From: Carettochelys insculpta
Taxonomy: Eukaryota; Chordata; Testudines; Carettochelyidae
DNA length: 64,000 bases
Assembly: GCF_033958435.1 (NCBI RefSeq)
Contig: NC_134144.1
Location: 14,316,010 to 14,380,009, forward strand
Direction: 5' to 3'
The translations under genes were made by a program, and so were the position numbers. Positions 45,419 through 57,335 of this stretch are shown here, piece by piece; position 1 is the first letter of the stretch; the number at the start of each line of letters is the position of its first letter. The notes below the pieces were generated by a model. The model was not told the DNA's origin and ran no database searches. It saw only the letters and a program-made list of their open reading frames with translations.

Positions 45419-48400
45419 ATAGGCTCACTGAGGAAAACAATAGCCTTTAAGCATGTGCTTCTTCTAAGGGCCTACGGCTGTCAGAGGGAATTTGTTCAGA
45501 TGAGGACTCTAGAGCTGCCCCCACAAATAAGCTTCACCATAATAGACCACAAATTGTAATCCTTCCCCTTCAGCATTTATACACCTCATAGATAGCACTC
45601 CCTGTAAGCTGAGTGCTTGGGCAGCTGCTCAGAAGAGATTCAGGTGCTGCCCAGCCAATCATCAGAATGCCCACAGACACCCACAGCAGCAAGCATGTGT
45701 TTCTTTGGTGGTCCACATTTGCACATGCATTGATGACCATAATAACATTTAGTCTGGCCATGGATGGAAAAAATTAGAAGGAACACTGTTTATAGTCCAT
45801 AAGGTCAGAAGGGGTCATCAGTTGTTCTTAACCTACTTACTACCGTGAGCTGCACCCAGTACTACCTGTATGGTCCTGAGAATGTCACGTATCACTGTCA
45901 CATGACTGGACTTTTATATTGGATATGGAAGCAATTTTATGTGTCCACTGTGTGGGGGGGCGCGTGTCTAATGAAAGCAGAGGATGCCCTGAATCTGTGT
46001 ATGCTACTTATATGTCTGTATCATGTTTGCAGGTAGAGTTATAGATTTCAGCTCTGTAACTGTATTAAAAATGTTCAGAGCCAAGGATACACAATGGGAG
46101 GTGTGGCTGGTGGCCTCTCCAGCCAGGGTATTTAACTGAGACAAAGGAACATACACATCTCAGCAATTTGAGACTGTCTCCTGGGATTCATCCAATGGCA
46201 GCTTGCCATAACAGTCTACCTGGGTTAGATGGGGAAGACCCTCGGGTGCCTAATGGGAAGGAGAAAGGGCTTTGTTAGAAAAGAAAAAAGCTATGTGGTG
46301 GACCTACCAGCATCCATCCTGAACTTGGTCTTTGTCTTTGTTCTTTGTTCCGGTTCCTATTCCGAGGTTCCATGTTCCAGCATGCTGATGTAACCTGGAA
46401 TGTTAACCCTTATGGGGTGGACTTTCAAGACTCAGCATATAACATTGCTGGCCTGCATCAGTAGTCACTTTAACAATATTTCTCTCTAACCCTGTTCTTT
46501 CTTTCTTCTTTTTTTTTTTTTTTTGGTTAATAAATCTTAAATGTTTAGATCTGAAGGATCTGGCAAGCGTGGTGATTTGGGTAAGGTCCAAGTATATATT
46601 GCCTGAGGACTGTGACTGGACTCTTTTGGGCCTGAGAGAATCTGTGTGGAGTTGGTGAAATAAGTCTGAAGAACTGTTGATCCGGGCTAGTATAGCAGCC
46701 GGGAAGTCTGTGGGTTTGCTTGTGGGGCTTCTAGCTGGCCAGTGGGGCTGGCAGAGGTACTTTTGTGGCTAACTGGATTTACCTTAGCGTGAAAAAGAAA
46801 TCCCAGCCTGGGGCTGTAAGTGGCCTGGTTTTAAGCAAAGATACCCTGGGTTGATTTCTCTAGCTGTGCCCAGAAACCCCATTATATTACAATCACATAT
46901 AAATATTTCCCTCTCAGGAACTCCCATTCCAAGACCTCCTCACGCTGGTATGGCTGGAACCTCATAAGGGTATGTCATATGTTCTGACTGGTAGAGCCCT
47001 TCACGGATGCAAAATCTGTAGCCATAAGAATGAGCCGCAGGTATCCACACTGACATCCGCTAATGCAGACACCGGTAGATATAAACTGGAAATTCACGAA
47101 TTTGCAGGGCTCTACTGACTGGACCACAAGTTGAGAACCAATCTGGACTTCTGCACATTGCAGGCCACTAAACCTTACCCACCATTCCCGTAATAGGCCC
47201 CTAGCCCCTGGCTAAGTTACTGAAGTCCTGAAATCATGATTTTAAAACTGAGAGTTACGGAGACTCAACTATTTACACTAGTTTCAACCTGCAAGTGACC
47301 CATACTCAATTCTGCAGAGGAAAGTGATAACCCTCAGGGTTCCCACCAGTCCGACCCAATGAAAAACTCCATTCTGACCCCCAAACATGACAACCAGATA
47401 GACCATGAGCATGTGGGCAAGACCCAGAAGCCAGGCACCTGGGATAGAATTTGCCAGAGTAACTCAGAGCCTTCCCTATCTAGTGTCCCATCACTGGCAA
47501 TTGGAGATATGTACAGTGAGCAGTCACAGACCAGCTACATGCCATTGCCACTTGTCAGAGAGTTACTCCTCAGGGCAGGGACTATGTCTTCAACGTATCT
47601 GTACAACGTCCACAATAGGGCCCTCATTCTGATTAGTGTCCCTGAGTCTCTTATTAAAACAGATACTCCCATGTCTCAGGGATATGATCCTACAATGTGC
47701 TGGGTATTTTCAGCGCCTCACTAAACCAATAGGAGCTGATAGTTCTCATACCACCTCCCATGAGGCATTGAGAACCTTGTAAAATTAAGCCCTTTTGGGT
47801 ACTGTAAAAATCATTCACTCAAGGGATGCCCCTAACCATGTGCCTTTAATGGAACAACCAATCTGAGAAGAAGTCAGAGGCATAAGCCCAGACATCTGCC
47901 CATATAGAGTTCGCTACAAAAGTGAGACCTGTGTTAGGGTATCAGCTACCATTCCAAGTGTTCATGATCCATGACTGTGCACACTTTAATCTGATAAGAT
48001 TTATTCATAGTATGATGCATTCCCATCAATCTGTTTAGTAGACCCTGAGACAACTCTAGGTTACCTTCCCTTGATAACCACCCTTGCTGAAAATGTCACA
48101 GATGCTTCTTTTATTTTGAGATAGGAGACATCATAAAAAAGGAGAACAGCATTCTATAACATAACTGGTAATTTGAGGTAACTTCCCAAGGAAGATTGTT
48201 AGGTTTCTTGAAGTTGAACAATACTTCTACACGTGTCCAGCTCAGAACATTTATCTCACACAAAAGACCAAGGGAGCCTGACCTGAAATGAGGATACTAT
48301 GTTTTCTGTGGGATCTTAGACCAATAAAAGAAAGTAAATCTGGCAATACAAGCTAAAAAAAATGAAAAAGTCTTGCATTGTTAATTTACAACTCCTCAGC

Positions 48401-48951
48401 AGTGTGATAAAGAATAAAAGGCCATTGCCAGCTGCAACTGTACACCAAATATTCTCAAAATAAACCCAATTAATTCAATTTTTTAAATTTAATTTAATTC
48501 AATTAAATTCAATTTTCATGCACACTGAATATAAACCACTTTGTTGGCTCCATCCCCATACAGCTGAAATAATTCTTCAAATTCTTGAATTTGTGTATAA
48601 AGAACAGCTACAGCACAGTGGCACATACCCTTGCTTTGTAATCGCCCTACAATGTTTCACAGCTCACCCACACTCGAATGCAACATTTCATGAAAAAATA
48701 GCTCTGGGTCAGCATATTTTGCTGCCCTGATAGCTATGGCAATGATATGGTACGCTGCTATCCATGTGATCAGGGCTGTTAGTGCACAGGGCTGGCCGGG
48801 GCCATGTAACTTCAGCGCTGTCACCATCTGGGGGTGGTGACAAACGTATTCCTGCTCGTGTTTGCAGAGCTCCGGCCCAGGCGACTGCTGGCTTTGGCAG
48901 TGGAATATCGATCACCGCAAGCACAACGGGTTCAGCCGCGGCTGCCTAGCT
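45419..48951. other. Unannotated sequence
   Basis: No gene recognised. 46502-46525 is a T run. 47560-47640 (CTCAGGGCAGGGACTATGTC, CTGTACAACGTCCACAATAGGGCCC) looks like the end of a reptilian SINE. 48475-48515 is TTTAATT-rich. GC content rises from about 48760 toward the CpG island. Confidence 0.4.
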
Positions 48952-49166
48952 AACAGGAGGGGCCCGATCCTGCCTTCCTGGGGCCCCCACTGATGGCAGA
49001 TGGCGCCCGATCCTGCCCTCCCGGGGCCCCCACTCATGGCAGATGGCGCCCGATCCTGCCCTCCCGGGGCCCCCACTCATGGCAGATGGCGCCCGATCCT
49101 GCCCTCCCGGGGCCCCCACTCATGGCAGATGGGGCCCGATCCTGCCCTCCCTGGGAGCCCTCTCTG
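48952..49166. repeat. 43-bp minisatellite, about five units
   Basis: Units start with GGCAGATGGC then GCCCGATCCTGCCCTCCCGG at 48995, 49038, 49081 and 49124, each exactly 43 bases apart. A diverged unit precedes at 48952. The last unit decays after CCCTCCCTGG. Internal units are almost identical. As 43 is not a multiple of three, each unit is read in another frame, so the open frame crossing it is not evidence of coding. Confidence 0.95.
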
Positions 49167-49379
49167 AAGACAGTTCGGGGCGCGACGCGATCAAACACTC
49201 GGCCCCCGCTACTGTTGATTCTGGATACCCGGAGGCTATTAAAAAAGGGGCATTTCGGATCTTGGGATTGTTGCACTAGGACAAGGGGAAGGCGGGTTGT
49301 CCGCGTTGAACCCAGGCCGCCTCTGCCCCAGGAAACTCAAGGGGCTGTAGGAGGACAAGTCCACCTTCTTCGCCCCCCA

Positions 49380-50110
49380 TCTGCCCTCTTGGCAGCCTGC
49401 AACCCGGAAACGGAGCATGCAATACCCTGAAAGCCCCCGCCCCCAACAAAGCCCTTCACCTCCACCCCCACCCGCGCTGCTAGGCGCGGCAGAGAGCGGG
49501 GAGGGGGCGGTGCAGCCGCGCAGCCAGCGCCCCGGGTCCCTTACCGCGCAGCCGGAGCTCTGTGCTCCCTACGGAGCCGCGGGTCCGGGCAGCCAGGGGC
49601 GCTCCAGCGCCGGCCGGGCCGGGCCGGGCAGCGCAAGGCGACCTCCCACTGTCGCCGAACTCCGCTCTCCGCGAGCGAGCGGCACATCCGCGGCTGGCCC
49701 GGCCCCGCCCCCGCTCGGATTCCTACACACGCCGCCTGCCCGCGCGCGCGCTCTCCTCTCCGCCCGCCTCCCGGCGGGAAACACCTCCCCCCTCTTCCCG
49801 CGCTCACGGAGGGGGCGGGGCGGGGCGGGTGAGTGAGTGCCTGCGGGGTCGGTCGGGGTCCCCACGAGCAATGGGGTCCTGGCGGGGGCGCGGGCAGAGT
49901 TGGGTCTCACAGAGAAAGCCCCTCACCCCCCCGTGGGGCAGGCCGGAGCTGGGTGTGGGGCGCCCCGGGGACAGGGGGCGGGGGCCCAGCCAGCAGGGTC
50001 TGTGCCTGACTGAGGCCGCCCACGGGCGAGGGCTGGCGGGAAAAGGAACCCTCCCAGCAGCAGCAGCAGCAGCAGCAGCCTCAGCCCTCGCCTCTCCTTC
50101 CTTGGCCGCT
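49380..50110. promoter_or_regulatory. CpG island, probable promoter/first-exon region
   Basis: The only CpG-dense sequence in the window that is not a mobile element. It has many CGCG, GCCGG and GCGCGC steps at 49480-49850, Sp1-type boxes GGGGGCGGGGCGGGGCGGG at 49811-49829, and a purine/pyrimidine-rich right shoulder. Candidate splice donors exist on both strands: plus CGG|GTGAGTGAG near 49828, minus CGCG|GTAAGG at about 49541 (complement of CCTTACCGCG). Reading frames up to 183 codons run through on both strands, as expected from GC-rich sequence, and none shows a domain. I infer an unmethylated promoter of a host gene whose identity and direction are not determined. Confidence 0.7.
50055..50078. 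repeat. (CAG)8 trinucleotide run
   Basis: Eight uninterrupted CAG units. They encode Ala in one plus frame and Leu on the minus strand. The minus frame gives a leucine run followed by GGFLFPPALARG, which resembles a signal peptide, but lacks a well-placed start. Confidence 0.95.
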
Positions 50111-50639
50111 TAGCCGAGGCTGGCTCGGCGGCCCCGATGCCCCAGCAGCTCTGGGAGGGTAAAGGAGGGAAGCAAGGAGCTGCCTGGGTGGCTAATGGGC
50201 AGCAAGAGAGGCCAGGAGACCAGCGGCTAAACCTGCAGGTCGCAGAAAAGGTCACACCAGGCAGCTGTCAGTGACAGCAATTTCCTTCCCAGGAGGGGCC
50301 CAGGCTCTCTCCCAAGGCCCCTCATAAATGAAAGATGTTTAGAAACAACAGGGTGGTACCTTAGTTTTGCCAGGCATGGCTCCCATCTGGCACCACAGAC
50401 GTCCCTCCACGTAGCGCTGGTTGGGATTTTAACTATTGCCATAAGAAGGGAGGAAATAATGATCAGTTTGGCTAGGAAACAATCCCCTGAGTTCAGATTG
50501 CTCTATTTCCCATTATTGTCATGATCTCTGTATATCCTTGTAACCACCAACACACATTCCTGAGAGTGCAAGGGCAACTCTGTAACCCTAAGCCTTACTC
50601 CCAGTTGTTCTAGTGAAACCACCTGAAGAATTCTGCTTT

Positions 50640-50770
50640 CCTTCCATTTCTCATCTGAGGAAGTGGGTTTTACCCACAAAAGCTTGTGACCCAATACATG
50701 TGTTAGTCTCTAATGTGCCACAGGACTGTTATTTATGAATCTACAGACAAGCATGGCTATCCCCTGTGAC
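50640..50770 (+). repeat. Interspersed repeat tail (AAGCTTGTGACCC type), sense
   Basis: ATCTGAGGAAGTGGGTTTTACC, CACAAAAGCTTGTGACCCAATA, TGTTAGTCTCTAATGTGCCACAGGACT and ACAAGCATGGCTATCCCC. This well-known amniote repeat motif recurs antisense at 52840-52935. Class not determined (a Penelope-like or SINE origin is possible). Confidence 0.7.
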
Positions 50771-50800
50771 TATTCACCTGAAGAAAAAGTTACTACACTC

Positions 50801-51006
50801 AGGGTGTGTCTACATTAGGATCCTACTTCAAAGTAGCCTGAGGGGTGTCCACATGTGTTTCTCCTTACTTCGAAGTAAAGGAGCCCAACTTTGAGGTCCT
50901 TGGAGTAGCACCCTACTTCGACGAAGGGCATGTGTAGACACTTTACTTCAAAGTTATACTTTGAAGTAAGCAACTTTGAAGTTATTTTGTAGCGTAGTCA
51001 TACCTT
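50801..51006. mobile_element. Foldback MITE, ~206 bp, CTTCAAAGTA-rich
   Basis: AGGGTGTGTCTACATTAGG at the left and TAGCGTAGTCATACCTTT at the right are diverged inverted ends. Internal palindromes such as ACTTCAAAGT, ACTTCGAAGT and ACTTTGAAGT recur. Same style as the foldbacks at 33.4, 38.4 and 63.2 kb. The 3-bp flanks (TCA, TTT) are not conserved. Confidence 0.7.
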
Positions 51007-51008
51007 TA

Positions 51009-51298
51009 GGCTATGTCTGGATTGCCAAGAATGGTCAGCAGAAGATACACGAATTGCACCAAGCATTTGCGTATATCTTTTGCTGACAGTTCTGCCAGAA
51101 GAGGCTTTCCTGACATTTGGCCCGTCTACATGGGACCAAATGTTGGGAACATACACACGCATGCACCACCCCCGCAGAGACATCCCTTCTTCTTCGTGGA
51201 ACAAGGAAGACCGGGATGTCAGCAGAACACTCCCAGTGCAGCAGACTTCTGTCAGGAGACCTCCAGGCTCCCAACAGAAGCCTGCAGGTAGACATAGA
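51009..51298. mobile_element. MITE, ~290 bp, adjoining the foldback
   Basis: GGCTATGTCTGGATTGCC at the left and GCAGGTAGACATAG at the right form short inverted ends of the CTATGTCTAC type. An internal inverted pair is present: GTCAGCAGAAGATACACG with CGTATATCTTTTGCTGAC. Boundaries are good to a few bases only. Confidence 0.65.
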
Positions 51299-51753
51299 GC
51301 ATTCTAGTAAATAAGAATGTCAGTCTGGCCCAATTTTGTTTAAAGTTAAGGCTCTTTTATCATATGAACTGTAAAAACTTTTCACATTTCAATTGTGATG
51401 AAGCTGTTTAGTGACCAAAAACATTTTGTTCTGAGGTCTGTTAAGCCATGTGAAACCCTTCCATTGTATGGTACAGAGAGGCACAAAGCAGAATAAAAGG
51501 TGAAGGGAAATCAGTAAATAAATACACATAATTGTGCATGATCAGAGTACTTTTCTTTCAAGCCAGAGAATTTCCTCTAGGTAGAATGTATGTGATTTGT
51601 GTTACTTCTTTTCGTACATTTGCATTGCAGCAGTGCCTACAAACACCAGTGGGATTGGTCACTTTCTGCTAGGCTTTATAAAGACACACATAAAGACATA
51701 GGCTGCCAGCATCCATGGATTCTGTCCCTAGACAGGTAGTAGGAAAGGATATG

Positions 51754-52238
51754 CTGGGGTGGCCAACCAGTTAGGGACTAAGAGCTGTGGATAGAGTGCA
51801 AAGAGCTATGTATTATATATTTATTTTTATCTATCTGTCCCTCTATATATATTATGAAAATAAATATATAATACATGGCTCAATACCCTTCCCCAGAGCC
51901 AGGCACCCCCAGCCCCCTGTTCTAACCCAATCCCCTGCCACTCCTCCAGAACAAGGAACCCCCAGCTCCCTGCTATAACCCAATGTCGCACCCCACCCCC
52001 AGCCAGCCTGATCTAACTCAGTGCCCATCCCCTCCCCTCCTCCGGAGCCAGGCACTCTGAGTCTCCTGCTCACACTCAATGGTGGCTACTCATCGGAGCT
52101 GCTGCTGCCATGCACTTCTCCCACCCAGCACTGGGGCATGTGCACAGTGCTGCGGATGACACTCCCAACATGCGGCTTCATGCAGGAGCTGCATTTAATT
52201 ACTCAGAGCCACATATGGTGCTGTGTTGGCCACCCCTG
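51754..52238. mobile_element. hAT-type MITE with AT hairpin and C-rich minisatellite
   Basis: CTGGGGTGGCCAACCAG at the left pairs with TGTTGGCCACCCCTG at the right. A perfect 20-base hairpin lies at 51808-51827 and 51857-51876 (ATGTATTATATATTTATTTT and its complement). A degenerate C-rich tandem repeat follows at 51890-52080 (CCAGAGCCAGGCACCCCC..., CCCAATCCC...). Flanking 8-mers match imperfectly (about 5 of 8). Confidence 0.85.
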
Positions 52239-52839
52239 GAATGTACAGAGGAGCTGTGGGAGCTCAGACACTATATCTCAGAATGAATAAAGGTGTTATG
52301 ATCTGAAGTGCATAGGGATATGGGGCTGCAATTCTGTGCACAGATGGGCAAATGCTATCCTGAGATCTCAAATGTATGTTACTCTTCTCAGGGTCCACGT
52401 CCCAACCTGAGTCTCTTCTGAGCTGCTGCAAAAGGTAATCAACTATTTTAAGTGTTTTATTTTCTCATGAATATTTATCTTGTTTCTAAAACAAACATTT
52501 TTTCTGAAGATAACTATTTTAAAAATCATAAATCTGATTTTGATAACAAATACAAATCAAAACGTTTTCTGAATTTCATTTTATTTTTTGTCCTCAACAT
52601 TTTCCAGAGGCAATGGGATGAAAAGAGTGAAGAGAAAGTCAGTTTGGGAAAAAAACATTTTCATTTTGGGTTTCCAAAAATGAAAACAAAATTCCCAACA
52701 GGTTTTCCTGGAAAAAGATCAGAAGAGTTTTAAAATACTGTGAACATGTATGAAAAAATTAAAAACTCCCCAGATACATTTGCCACTTTTCAGCTAGCTG
52801 CAACCAATTATCTGAAGGGTAGTCACATTAGTTGTGTCA

Positions 52840-52935
52840 GCAAAAACATTTAGGAGTCCTGTCGCATCTTAAAGACTAATGGATTTCTTTGCATAAGCTT
52901 TTGTGGAAAAAGACCTACTTTGTCAGGTGCATCTC
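52840..52935 (-). repeat. Interspersed repeat tail (AAGCTTGTGACCC type), antisense
   Basis: AGGAGTCCTGTCGCATCTTAAAG, ACTAATGGATTTCTTTGCATAA, GCTTTTGTGGAAAAAGACCTAC is the complement of the motif at 50640-50770. Confidence 0.7.
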
Positions 52936-53851
52936 ATCTGCCTTCTGCAATAACTACTGACTGGAAGTGTCCACCTTTGTGAAAAAACTATGGCTTGCAT
53001 TAAGTATTTGGTTATTTTTAAGTTTCATCATATGCAGGGATGATAAGTTAGATCTATTTGGCTTTTGGAATCTTAAGTATGAATTTTCTGATCTTCAGAT
53101 GATTTCTTTCTTCAATCATACTTCAAATTTCCATGGTTTTGATTGGCATTCTAATGCTACCTTAGTTTAACTGACATTTGTTTACATCGTGAACTATACC
53201 TTTATGGCAATTTTTATCTGGGAATTCAAGAGAACAGTTCACTATGCTTATAAACCAAGGGTTGTATTCATCTGCTGGAACAGAAGAATACATGTGAATC
53301 TTAAGTTTGGTACTGCCTTTGTGGGACCCAGTGGGTAACATATGAGACGTAAGGCTCCAAAGGCTTTAAAAATTGTATTTCGACGTGAGAGAGTGAAGAG
53401 AAAGTGAAATGGGAATCTGCTGTTTAGTTCATGCAGAACTATCTGTTCAGCCAAAGGTCACGCCTTTTTTCCCATTAATTTCAAGGATATAAAGTTCAAC
53501 TTAAAAATAAAAATATAGTCAGTCCTGTTTTAGTTTTGAGGTAGCCATGGTGAGGTAAGTAAAAGCTGAGGTGGTACTTCATTCTAAACCTATGTTTAGA
53601 TTTACCTCTAGCTCTCCACCAAAGAAAGGTCTTTGAAGATAATTCTTTTATGCATAATTTTAACTGCAAAATCTTTTTGTTGTTGTTAAAGTTACATACA
53701 AATCCATTTGGCCACTTTTGATGCACCTTCCAAGAGAAAAATGCTTTACAACTTCTTTGGAAATATGAGACTGAAAAAAGAAAGGTGGTGTTTTGCACTT
53801 TGGAAAAAATATTTAAATTTTTATCCCTTGGAATAGCTTAGAGCTGTTTAA
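52936..53851. other. Unannotated AT-rich sequence
   Basis: Nothing recognised. Frames up to 100 codons carry no domain. Confidence 0.4.
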
Positions 53852-53859
53852 TCTAGGTT

Positions 53860-54599
53860 AGGGGTGGCCAACCTTTTTTCCTTGGGGCCACATGACAGTT
53901 TTTTACATGTTCCAGGGGCTGAACAAAAAATAACCCCAAACCTGACTCCCCCATCCCCAGGCTTAACCCCTCAGAGCCCCAAACTGACCCCCAGGCTTAA
54001 TCCCTCTCAGACCCAAACTAGCCCCCTCACCCCCAGGCTTAACCATTCTTGGCCCCAAACCGCCACCCCACCTACATGCCAGGCTTAACTACTTTCAGCC
54101 CCAAACCCAGCATTAACTTACCTCAGAAGATGAGCTCTGTGCACTGCCACTGTTCCCACCCCTGGCTGTTCCTTTGTGTCAGATGCCACCTCCTCCTCAG
54201 CACAGCTGCGTGGCTCCCCCCAGCTGTCCTATTCCCTTCCCCCACCTGCAGCATGGGTGACTTCCTGCCCTACCACGCTAAAACAATGGAGCTAAATTTA
54301 ATTGGTTTAACAGCTGGATCCCTCCTGTCACCCTGCTGGCTATGAAACCAATTAAATTGAGTTCCATTATTTCAGTGAGGCAGGGCAGGAAGCTGGAGGA
54401 GGAGTCAGCAGTGGCAGCATCTGGAGCCACTAATGGCTCTCTAAAAAGCCATAAGCAGCTCCGGAGCCACAAGTTGCTGACCCTGCACCCCACTTTGTCC
54501 AATTTGGATAAAATGGTGCCACTAGCACCATCACGGACCAGATGAAAAAGGCTTTGTGGGCTGGATTCTGGCCTGCAGGCCATGTGTTGGCCACCCCAG
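53860..54599. mobile_element. Composite hAT-type MITE, 740 bp
   Basis: AGGGGTGGCCAACCTTTTTTC at the left pairs with TGTTGGCCACCCCAG at the right. Flanks TCTAGGTT (53852-53859) and TCTAAGTT (54600-54607) agree at 7 of 8. It carries a degenerate ~40-bp tandem repeat (CCCAGGCTTAACC..., 53935-54105) and a hairpin (GGAGCTAAATTTAATTGGTTT at 54288, complement at 54343-54364). A block GGCTCTCTAAAAAGCC ... AAGTTGCTGACCCTGC is the other-orientation terminus of the 34494-type element. The same combination occurs at 44827-45410. Non-coding. Confidence 0.88.
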
Positions 54600-54607
54600 T
54601 CTAAGTT

Positions 54608-57013
54608 CTTCATATTTTATTTTCACCTGTTGGTCTGGGTGAGGAGTGGAGTCTTTGGGCAATTTTTATGGTGAGCTCTTTAGTTATTAAATACATCTAC
54701 TACAAACATTAAATATTCTGCAGAGTTAAAAAGGTACGCATACAGATGCTGTAGGAAGCCTGTAAGAATATGTAAAAGTTGACGCAAAAAAACTGTTATG
54801 TAATTAACTGACAGAATGGGAAAGTAAAAAGAAAAACAAATTAACTGTATAGAGCTTGAGCATCGACTGTTTCATACCATTTTTTAGGAAACCATGAACT
54901 ATCCATACAGACACTGGCTAAAATATCTGCCAATATAAATCTTTGGTTTTTGATTTTGTTCAGAAAAATTCACCAACATTGAGGGACTTATTACTAAACT
55001 ACATATCACAGATACACAAATGTGTTAAGTGGGAATACATCAACCAGCCTAAGAAGTCCCACACCAAACCCAAAATAAAAATAACCTGATCGCATCTAAC
55101 TAAACATTTTCTTTCTACTTAAATATCTGTACGCACAGATTATGTTGTGGCCAGGACACTTACTGGATTTATTAAACTGGTTTAGGATTAAGCATCTTGA
55201 TGTTTCTGCTCCATCCAGAGAACAAAAGACTGCCTCAGCAGGCAACTGCTTCAATTCAAAAGATTCCTCCCTTCTACCATTGACTTACCTTGCTGCTGCC
55301 AACAGGGAACCCACACTCTGGGTTTAACTCTTTACAGACATTCATTCATGACAGGTAGATTCTAAAGCTACAGTAGTTCTAAGTCAAGCATATGGCAGTC
55401 TACGCTGGAGGCATATAGGCAACCCAGGGAAAGTGGGGAAAAGCACTTTCTTCTGGGCTGTCCGTTCTACATTGTGTCTTTTGAGAGATTACCTCTGAAC
55501 TCATTAGTGGGTACAAATGCAAAAAAAAAAAAAGAAGGCAGATGTAATTGTCTGTAAAATGTTTCATACAAATAAGCATTCAGGACTATATTCTGCCTGC
55601 TCCTGCACAGGTGTACAAACTGAGGTTGTAAAGTATGCATGGATTACCTCCTGTCTCCTTTGTGTAGGGAGCAGGTAGAAGCCAGCTGCTTTCACTCTTT
55701 CAGAAAAAATTGATCTTGCCCTTGTCATTTTTCTGAAACTGATAACAAAGCTGGCATTTACATAAAAGTGGTTTCTGTATTCACGAGGCTGGGAATCACT
55801 TGATATATGGCAGTTTTCTTTAGAGTAACCTGCAGTGGAGCCAAACTAAGCATACTGAGGTCAAAGACACCATGTAGGTTATAACCTGAGCCATCCAGTC
55901 TCCTTGAATATTGATTCTGATCACAAGTGGTCTGTTTTCATCTTGAATTTATGCATGTGGGAGTTAAACTAATGCAGCAAGGGGAGGTCTGAATCAGGGG
56001 CTGCACTTGAGAGCCATGTTTGCATCTTAGACCCTGATCTGATCTTCTTTAAAAAGGAAAGCTCATGGGTGTAAAATAAGTATGGGGTGCAAGAATAGTA
56101 ACACTATGGATGGTTTTGTATTTTGCTTTGAAAAATATACAAACTAACATGAAAACAAGAAGCAATGTAAGTATTCCAACACAGAGGCGACGCATTTATT
56201 GGCAATCTGGGTTCTGGAATCAGGAATCTGGCAGCTGAAGTTCTGCTGTTGATAGAGCGGATGTTTTATACTTTTGATAGAGTGCTTGAAAAGAGGTTGG
56301 TTAACTGGCAGGAAAAGTTGTTATTGTCTGAGAAAACAGCAGCTACAAATGCCAGCATTTCAAGAAGAAATTATCTAATCTTAGCTACATGGATATGTGG
56401 AAAAAGCAGAAGATGATCAAAAACAAGGACAGCTGCTGAAGTAAAGTTTGGTCAGTAAATGATTGTACTTGACTTTATAATTAAAATGACTATTTCAGAA
56501 AATAAGACAGGGATGTTGTTCAGATTAGTCAGGGCTTGGTCATGCTAGCTGCTGAACACAGCCTTGTTGTGTTTGTGTCTGTTTAGGGATACCATGGTCC
56601 CCAGCACTGTAGTAGCTCAGTGTCTCGCAAACGTACATAACTTTATTCTCACAACACCCTTGTGGAATAGAGAAACATTACTCTATTAGCAGCTTGCCCC
56701 AGGTCAGATGGGAAATCTGTGGCACAGCCAGAGATGGAATGTGGGTCTCCAGAGACCCACTGTCATAGCAACTAGTAAGGGAGTGATGTTGAGAGTTAGT
56801 CCTTACCTACAACCAAATTTTCACTGGTCTAAATAAATTGTGTTAAACCTCCACCTCCTCCTAATGAGGAGGAATAAATGTAGAACATGACAGTGATATT
56901 TTCTGAGGATAACTGCATGTTAAAGGTCTGCTTTAGTCTTTTGTCGTTGTTTGTCAACATACAAAGAGAGATTCAAGTAACGCTTAAGAGAAGCACTGAA
57001 GAAAAGTTGTAGA
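54608..57013. other. Unannotated sequence with a MIR-like fragment
   Basis: No gene. 56630-56770 (CTTTATTCTCACAACACCCTTG, AGCTTGCCCCAGGTCAGATG, GGCACAGCCAGAGATGGAAT) follows the MIR core order and is probably an old SINE. A poly(A) run lies at 55520-55532. Confidence 0.45.
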
Positions 57014-57335
57014 GGTTGAACCTCTCTCTTCCAGCACCCTCAGGACCTGACCAGTGTTGGACGAGAGAATTTGCCAGATGTTGGAAGGTCAATATTCTTT
57101 AGCACATTCCCAACACTGCCACTGCTTACGAGGCTCTTAGAAGATATTTAGGGGTAAATGACAGCTAAATAGCAGCACAGAACACTGAGAGCCAGGACTG
57201 GTGGCTGTAACCAAACTATATGGGACCATGGGAAACTTGGCCACATCCACAATAAGTGGTCATCTGGCTAAGTAAAATAATGCCAGATTGTGGAGTTTGC
57301 CAGATGAGAGAGTTCTGGATTAGAAAGGTTCAACC
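57014..57335. mobile_element. Tc1/mariner-like MITE (GGTTGAACC ends), ~322 bp
   Basis: GGTTGAACCTCTCTCTTCCAG at the left pairs with TTCTGGATTAGAAAGGTTCAACC at the right. Internal CAGGACCTGACCAGTGTTGG and TTTGCCAGATG fit this reptilian MITE. TA precedes the left end by two bases, while the right flank is mutated. Superfamily is inferred. Confidence 0.75.

Noticed and set aside
48952..49166. CRISPR array
   Set aside because: Units are contiguous with no unique spacers, and the context is vertebrate nuclear DNA.
48993..49430. 145-codon frame across the minisatellite
   Set aside because: A 43-bp period shifts frame in every unit; openness is a property of the unit, not evidence of coding.
49417..50255. 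Long overlapping frames of 88-183 codons on both strands
   Set aside because: Expected in CpG-rich sequence; no domain, and initiation and splicing are not supported. The leucine run is kept only as a remark.
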